Notes under the pieces: generated by a model
Databases searched by the model: none
What the model was told of the DNA's origin: nothing
What the model saw: only the letters and a program-made list of their open reading frames with translations
Translations under genes and position numbers: made by a program
Shown: positions 44,897 through 49,664 of the stretch, piece after piece
Layout of the letters: every line of letters starts with the position of its first letter
Numbering within the stretch: position 1 is the stretch's first letter
Source: a virus
Virus record (IMG/VR): IMGVR_UViG_3300044646_001039
Location: 1-49,664 of that record
Reading direction: 5' to 3' (one strand)
DNA length: 49,664 nt

Positions 44897-47800
44897 GCGA
44901 GCCGATCTCTGTCGTCGTCACGTCGCTTGCCGCCGACACCGTCAAGGTGGACGGCTCGTCGTCACAGTCCGTCGCCATCACGAACGGCGGCGGCGTCAAC
45001 GTGTCGGTCGGGACCGTCTCTCCCGGCAACGCTTCAATCGTCGCTGGCACGCTGACGATCAACAGCACGACGACGCTGCCCGCTGGCACGCCTGCCTACG
45101 TCGTCAACAACGGCACGGCCTACGCTGCGAAGCTCGACATCGGCATCCCGACAGGAGCAGCGGGACCGGCTGGGCCAGCGGGCAAGGACGGCATCACGCC
45201 GACGTTCTCCGCGTCTGCCAGCACGCTCGCCGCTGGCTCAAGCGCCACGGTGACTGCCACGACGACCAACGGCGGCGCGAACGTCGCCTTGGCGTTCGGG
45301 ATTCCTGCGGGGGCTGCTGGCTCGGGCGGCGGCTCCAACCTCACGCTCTCGGACGCCACGCCATCGGCTCTCGGCACTGCTGCGGCAGGCACAAGCAACA
45401 CCGCCAGCCGTAGCGACCACGTCCACCTCCTGCCGTCGCTCTCGACGCTGGGGGCGGCTGCGGCGAACCACGCCCACAACTACGTCACGAGTCTAAATAA
45501 CCTGACGGGCGGCGTCACGCTGGCGGCTGGCGACAACGTCACGCTGACTGCAAGCGGCTCGACGCTCACGATTGCATCGGCTGGCCTCGGTGCCAGCGAC
45601 TCGGTCGACGGCGGCGACTACGAAGGTTACATCCCGGCAAACGTCATCACGATCACGCAGCAGCCAACTGCACAGACTGCCAGCAACGGGGCGGCCCAGT
45701 TCAGCGTGGTTGCCACTTCGACGCCAGGCGGAACGCTTTCATACCAATGGCAGAAGCAGGACGGCGGGTTCGGCGACTATGTGGACGTTGCCAACGCAAC
45801 AGCGGCTACGCTGTCCCTGACTGGTTTGCTCAACACGCAGGACGATGCCGACCGCTACCGCGTCGTGGTGTCATCGACCAACGCTTTGAGCGTCACTAGT
45901 GCGTCGGCCTTGCTCACGGTTCCTGCCAACGTCATCACGATCACCACCCAGCCGACGAACCAGACGGCAAGCGGCGGGGCGGCTCAATTCACGGCTGCGG
46001 CGACGGTCAGCCCCAGCGGCACGCCGAGCTATCAGTGGCAGCGGTCGAACGACGCAGGCGTGACGTTTGCGAACGTCTCCGGGGCAACGGCTGCCACGCT
46101 GGCCTTGACCGGGTTGACCGTTGAGGCCGATGGCGACGCACGGTTCCGCGTTGTCGTGTCCGCGACGAACGCCGCCAACGTGACGAGCAATGCGGCCACG
46201 CTGACGGTCGAGGCGAATAACACGATCACGATCACGCAGCAGCCGACGAGCCAGACGGCGGCGGGCGGGGCGGCCCAGTTCAGCGTGGCGGCCACGTCGT
46301 CGCCAGCGGGGACGCCGGCGTATCAGTGGCAGAAGGCTGATCTTGTTCCGGCCCGCTCTGCGGCGTGGGTGCAGCGGGCGTTGCCTTCGTCTGTTTTTTA
46401 TGGCGCAAACGCAGTTGCATATGGCGGCGGAATATTTGCTGCGGTCGGAAACGGCAGCCTAGCTGCGACCAGCCCAGACGGCGTGACTTGGACGCAACGC
46501 GCGCTACCGCACACGGCCGTTTTTTACTCCGGTATAGTGTACGGCAATGGGGTGTTTCTGGCCGTTGCAGATGCAAACAGATCAGCGACCAGCACTGACG
46601 GCGTGACGTGGACTCAACGCACGCAGGCGTTCACTGGCGGCTGGCAGCCGACTGTTGCTTACGGTGGAGGGCAGTTTGTCGCACTTTCGAACGGCGTAAT
46701 TTCAGCAGCGAGCACCGACGGCATCAACTGGCAGACGTACTCGGCTCCGGCCTTTTCGCCTGACTATGCCGCCTACGGAAACGGCACGTTTGTGGTCGTT
46801 GGCAGCGGTGGATCGACCTGCCTGACCAGCACGAACGGCACTTCATGGACCGTTCGCACGCTGCCCGTGGTTTCTAGTTGGTCTGGGATCGCCTACGGCA
46901 GCGGCCTGTTTGTCGTGATAGACAAAGGCTCTGGCTCAGGTAGCCCCGTCTACCTGACCAGCCCAGACGGCATCGCATGGACGCAGCGCGCACTGCCAGT
47001 TTCCGCCGATTGGCGGGCAGTCACCTACGGCGACGGAGCGTTCGTCATTGTGTCGAGCGGCACTCCGTCCACGACTCTGACCAGCACCGACGGCCTGACG
47101 TGGACGCAGCGAGCGCTGCCAATCGGGGCGGGCTGGAGAGCGGTTGGATTTGGCGGCGGCACGTTCGTCGCGCTGTCAAACTCCAGCACTGCCGCCAGCG
47201 CATCGGCAGGCATCGGCGCGTTCTCCAATGTCAGCGGTGCCACGTCGTCGAGCCTTGCTCTCTCGGGCCTTGCCGCCGACGACAACGGCGACCAGTACCG
47301 GGCGGTGGTGTCTGCCGCCAATGCCGCCAGCGTCACCAGCAACGCCGCAGCGCTCACAGTTGACGGCGGCGCATCAGCAGTCAGCGGCTCGCTGTTCGGC
47401 TGGGGGGCCAACTTGGATGGCCCTATTGGCGACGGCACAACCACCAATCGCCTGTCTCCTGTACAGGTCGGCTCGCTGACGTGGATCGCCGTGGCGTGCG
47501 GCGGAAGCCATACAGTGGCCCTACGCTCTGGCGGGCTGCTGTACACATGGGGCAGCAACCTGTACGGAGAGTTAGGCGACGGCGGCGCACCTCGCAGCAG
47601 CCCGGCGCAGGTGGGCATCAGCACTTGGTCGAGCGTGGCGGCTGGCGCTTATTCGAGTTACGCCATTCGCAGCGACGGCAAGTTGTTTGCGTGGGGTGGC
47701 GGAAACGAAGGTCAGCTCGGGGACGGCACTGCAACCGCTCGCGCGACTCCGGTGCAGATTGGCACAGACAACTGGACGGCGGTTGCTGCGTCATACCAGC

Positions 47801-48411
47801 ACGTCGCCGCGATCCGATCCGACGGCAAGTTGTTTGCTTGGGGGAGCAATACGAGCGGCCAGATTGGTGACGGCACGACCACGCAGCGCAACGCTCCAGT
47901 GCAGATTGGCACCGACAACTGGACGGCGGTTGCTGTTGGATATTACGGCACGGCTGCGATCCGCTCCGACGGCAAGTTGTTTGTTTGGGGGGCTGGCGGC
48001 TCGGGCGAGATTGGTGACGGCGCAGTCACCTCACGAACTACCCCAACGCAAGTAGGCACAGACAACTGGTCGGCCGTTGACTGTGGCGAAGGCACTGTTT
48101 TTGCCATCCGTAGCGACGGCAAGCTATTTGCGTGGGGCAGGAACTCCAACGGCACTCTCGGCGACGGCACAACCACGCAGCGAGACACGCCGCATCAAAT
48201 CGGCACGGACAACTGGACGGCGGTGTCGTCGTCGTACCGCACCACGCTTGCAATTCGCGCCGATGGCAAGTTGTTTGCATGGGGCGTGAACGGCGTTGGT
48301 GCTATCGGCGACGGGACAACCACCAATCGCTTGTCGCCTGTCCAGATCGGCACCGGAAACTGGTCGATTGTCGCCACCGGCAGCTTTACATCGCTCGCAA
48401 TCACGGGGTAA
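44893..48411 (+). CDS. giant tail fibre: Ig domains, inserted propeller, RCC1 propeller
   Basis: 1172 aa, GTG 44893 (GTGA overlap). Order: beta stalk; collagen-like GPAGPAGKDG (~88-100); His motifs DHVHLLP and NHAHNY as in metal-bound fibre tips; Ig-like 1 (~250-343), Ig-like 2 (~346-441), then Ig-like 3 split at YQWQKAD (residue 483) and resuming at AFSNVSGAT (776). The ~290 inserted residues are seven [AV]xYGxGxF...TSxDGxTWTxR blades, with the first strand WVQRALP positioned to close blade 7. Residues ~832-1172 are seven RCC1-type repeats (DGKLFAWGxN..G.[IL]GDGT). Probable receptor-binding adhesin. Confidence 0.85.
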   Translation: MSEPISVVVTSLAADTVKVDGSSSQSVAITNGGGVNVSVGTVSPGNASIVAGTLTINSTTTLPAGTPAYVVNNGTAYAAKLDIGIPTGAAGPAGPAGKDGITPTFSASASTLAAGSSATVTATTTNGGANVALAFGIPAGAAGSGGGSNLTLSDATPSALGTAAAGTSNTASRSDHVHLLPSLSTLGAAAANHAHNYVTSLNNLTGGVTLAAGDNVTLTASGSTLTIASAGLGASDSVDGGDYEGYIPANVITITQQPTAQTASNGAAQFSVVATSTPGGTLSYQWQKQDGGFGDYVDVANATAATLSLTGLLNTQDDADRYRVVVSSTNALSVTSASALLTVPANVITITTQPTNQTASGGAAQFTAAATVSPSGTPSYQWQRSNDAGVTFANVSGATAATLALTGLTVEADGDARFRVVVSATNAANVTSNAATLTVEANNTITITQQPTSQTAAGGAAQFSVAATSSPAGTPAYQWQKADLVPARSAAWVQRALPSSVFYGANAVAYGGGIFAAVGNGSLAATSPDGVTWTQRALPHTAVFYSGIVYGNGVFLAVADANRSATSTDGVTWTQRTQAFTGGWQPTVAYGGGQFVALSNGVISAASTDGINWQTYSAPAFSPDYAAYGNGTFVVVGSGGSTCLTSTNGTSWTVRTLPVVSSWSGIAYGSGLFVVIDKGSGSGSPVYLTSPDGIAWTQRALPVSADWRAVTYGDGAFVIVSSGTPSTTLTSTDGLTWTQRALPIGAGWRAVGFGGGTFVALSNSSTAASASAGIGAFSNVSGATSSSLALSGLAADDNGDQYRAVVSAANAASVTSNAAALTVDGGASAVSGSLFGWGANLDGPIGDGTTTNRLSPVQVGSLTWIAVACGGSHTVALRSGGLLYTWGSNLYGELGDGGAPRSSPAQVGISTWSSVAAGAYSSYAIRSDGKLFAWGGGNEGQLGDGTATARATPVQIGTDNWTAVAASYQHVAAIRSDGKLFAWGSNTSGQIGDGTTTQRNAPVQIGTDNWTAVAVGYYGTAAIRSDGKLFVWGAGGSGEIGDGAVTSRTTPTQVGTDNWSAVDCGEGTVFAIRSDGKLFAWGRNSNGTLGDGTTTQRDTPHQIGTDNWTAVSSSYRTTLAIRADGKLFAWGVNGVGAIGDGTTTNRLSPVQIGTGNWSIVATGSFTSLAITG

Positions 48412-48414
48412 CAC

Positions 48415-49347
48415 ATGCCCAACAAAATCAAATTGCGTCGCAGCTACACCGCCGGTGCCGTGCCGCTCACCACGGACCTCGAAACCAACGAGGTGGCGAT
48501 CAACTACGCGGACGGCAAACTGTTCGTGAAGACCCCGCAGAACACGATTCAAGCGATCACGCTCGGCGGGAGCGGTGGTGGCGGTGGCTCCTCGTCAGCC
48601 AGTATCGTCGAGGCGACCACGGCGGCAGGCTTCCCCGCGACGGGGGCCAGCAGCACGCTGTATGTGGCAACTGATGCGAGCCGCGTCTATCGGTGGACGG
48701 GCAGCGTATACGTGGAGATCGGCACTGCCGGTGGCGGCGGCACCGACTCGGAACTGCGAGCCCTATTCGTGCCCTCCGCACCGACAAGCGTTACGGCGAC
48801 CGGCGGCAACGCCCAGGCTACGGTGTCGTGGACAGCACCGGCGGCACTGTCCACGCTGCCGATCACCGACTACACCGTCCAGTTCAGCACCGACAGCGGC
48901 TCGACATGGACGACGTTTACGCGGGCTGCGTCAACGGCGACAAGTGCGACGGTCACTGGACTCACCAACGGCACGGCGCATGTCTTCCGCGTGTCGGCGA
49001 CGAATGGCGTTGGTGCGGGCAGCTACTCAACGGCATCTAGTGCGGTGACGCCTGCGGCTGCGCCGGCTGGCGTTACTGTCGTAAGCGGCTCGGCATCGGG
49101 CAGCGGAACCAACACAATTACGGCGACTGCACAAGGAAACATCTCGCTGTCCGTACCGGCGACTCGCACGTTGTCGTGGACGGGCGGGGCAGGCCAATAC
49201 ATAGCCGGGCCGCAGCAGGCCGGATTCGACTTCGACGGCGATGTGGGCTGGTACAGAAATTTTTCGGGAGGCAGTTTCACTGTTATCGCTGGAACCTATC
49301 ACACAGAAAACACGCAGAATGGTGCGACGCTCACATTTACGCCATGA
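48415..49347 (+). CDS. tail fibre with FN3 domain
   Basis: 310 aa, ATG 48415. N-terminal LRRSYTAGAVPLTTDLETNE with GKLFVKTPQNT matches the attachment head of many phage fibres. A Gly/Ser linker, a short beta-domain (STLYVATDASRVYRWTG), an FN3 domain (~120-212: PSAPTSVTATGGNAQATVSW ... TGLTNGTAHVFRVSATN) and a C-terminal beta domain ending in QNGATLTFTP. Probably surface-binding. Confidence 0.8.
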   Translation: MPNKIKLRRSYTAGAVPLTTDLETNEVAINYADGKLFVKTPQNTIQAITLGGSGGGGGSSSASIVEATTAAGFPATGASSTLYVATDASRVYRWTGSVYVEIGTAGGGGTDSELRALFVPSAPTSVTATGGNAQATVSWTAPAALSTLPITDYTVQFSTDSGSTWTTFTRAASTATSATVTGLTNGTAHVFRVSATNGVGAGSYSTASSAVTPAAAPAGVTVVSGSASGSGTNTITATAQGNISLSVPATRTLSWTGGAGQYIAGPQQAGFDFDGDVGWYRNFSGGSFTVIAGTYHTENTQNGATLTFTP

Positions 49348-49357
49348 GGATTAGCAC

Positions 49358-49664
49358 ATGCCATTGTCGTTTCCCAGTAATCCAACCGTCCTGCAAACCA
49401 GCGTTCAGAATGGTCGCACCTACCAGTGGAGCGGCTATGCGTGGGAATTGCTCACCAGCACGGGCGCGTACACGCTGCCAACGGCAACCGCCTCTTTGCT
49501 GGGCGGCGTCAAGGTTGGCTCGGGCCTCACGATCACAGACGGCGTGTTGGCTGCGACAGGTGGTGGCGGCTCGCTCTCGGGCAGCGTGACGATACCGGCG
49601 AGCGGGGATCAGTTCTGGACCCAGACGCAGTTGCTTCTGAAGGGCGACGGAGACCTGACGGACT
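49358..49664 (+). CDS. tail fibre, partial (runs off the window)
   Basis: ATG 49358, open to the window end (102 codons seen). SFPSNPTVLQTSVQNGRTYQ and WSGYAWELLT, then LPTATASLLGGVKVGSGLTI, the repeat common at the start of phage fibre shafts. Continues beyond 49664, so length and C-terminus are unknown. Confidence 0.75.
   Translation, partial: MPLSFPSNPTVLQTSVQNGRTYQWSGYAWELLTSTGAYTLPTATASLLGGVKVGSGLTITDGVLAATGGGGSLSGSVTIPASGDQFWTQTQLLLKGDGDLTD

Noticed and set aside
1-49664. Stop-codon reassignment (because CTAG-containing sites are common)
   Set aside because: TAG ends several ordinary genes at the right place (for example 9499, 12236, 34674, 37569), so it is used as a stop.
1-49664. 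CRISPR array, transposon or insertion sequence
   Set aside because: No regularly spaced repeat-spacer array and no transposase or flanking inverted repeats were seen; the only recombinase is the integrase.

Overview
This window is the left and central part of a temperate, tailed double-stranded DNA phage or prophage with an HK97-type head and a long, siphovirus-like tail. The host is most likely a planctomycete. The main clue is a phage gene at 17000 whose first 38 residues copy the planctomycete pseudopilin signature (GFTLVE followed by an ILxLLWPAISAARAAASR-like stretch). Small secreted, Cys-rich and HTH proteins of a kind I associate with that phylum support it. All of this is read from sequence without database searches. 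Almost every gene is on the + strand and is packed with ATGA, TGATG or TAATG overlaps. Only the integrase is on the - strand.

Layout. 0-2.7 kb: a nucleotide-modification-associated (Nmad1/DUF1599-like) gene, a strong convergent terminator, a tyrosine integrase, a hairpin-rich intergenic region (candidate attP), then three consecutive small excisionase/MerR-like HTH genes. 2.65-2.94 kb: a control region with operator-like palindromes, repeats, a promoter and a leader hairpin. 2.9-10.2 kb: early genes, including a very acidic 17-residue-repeat protein, an AAA+ ATPase with a degenerate VWA-like partner, a free-standing RarA/MgsA C-terminal domain and many small proteins. 10.2-16.2 kb: replication and recombination (AAA+ clamp-loader subunit, Sak4-like ATPase, SSB-like protein, PD-(D/E)XK-like protein, replication-initiator-like protein, MazG, beta sliding clamp). 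No polymerase or helicase is seen, so the phage clamp and loader probably work with host Pol III. 16.2-19.8 kb: accessory genes (HTH paralogs, DUF551, pseudopilin-like, GNAT-like, secreted protein, RusA resolvase). 20-23 kb: a membrane, lysis or surface block with a papain-like C1 peptidase, a possible lipoprotein, TM proteins and an HNH nuclease. 23.5-27.2 kb: a cargo cassette between HNH and terminase with a eukaryotic-type UDP-galactopyranose mutase, a ParB-like protein, a GT-A glycosyltransferase and a sulfotransferase. 27.2-49.7 kb: the late operon (TerS, TerL, portal, protease, capsid, terminator, connectors, three tandem tail-tube paralogs, tail chaperones with a textbook -1 frameshift signal, tape measure, Cys-rich tail proteins, and fibres). 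One fibre has an Ig domain split by a seven-bladed propeller and ends in an RCC1-type propeller. The window cuts off inside a further fibre gene.

The most novel material is the UDP-Galf mutase/glycosyltransferase/sulfotransferase cassette, the acidic repeat protein beside the AAA+/VWA-like pair, the double-propeller fibre, and two families of repeated intergenic motifs in the early region.
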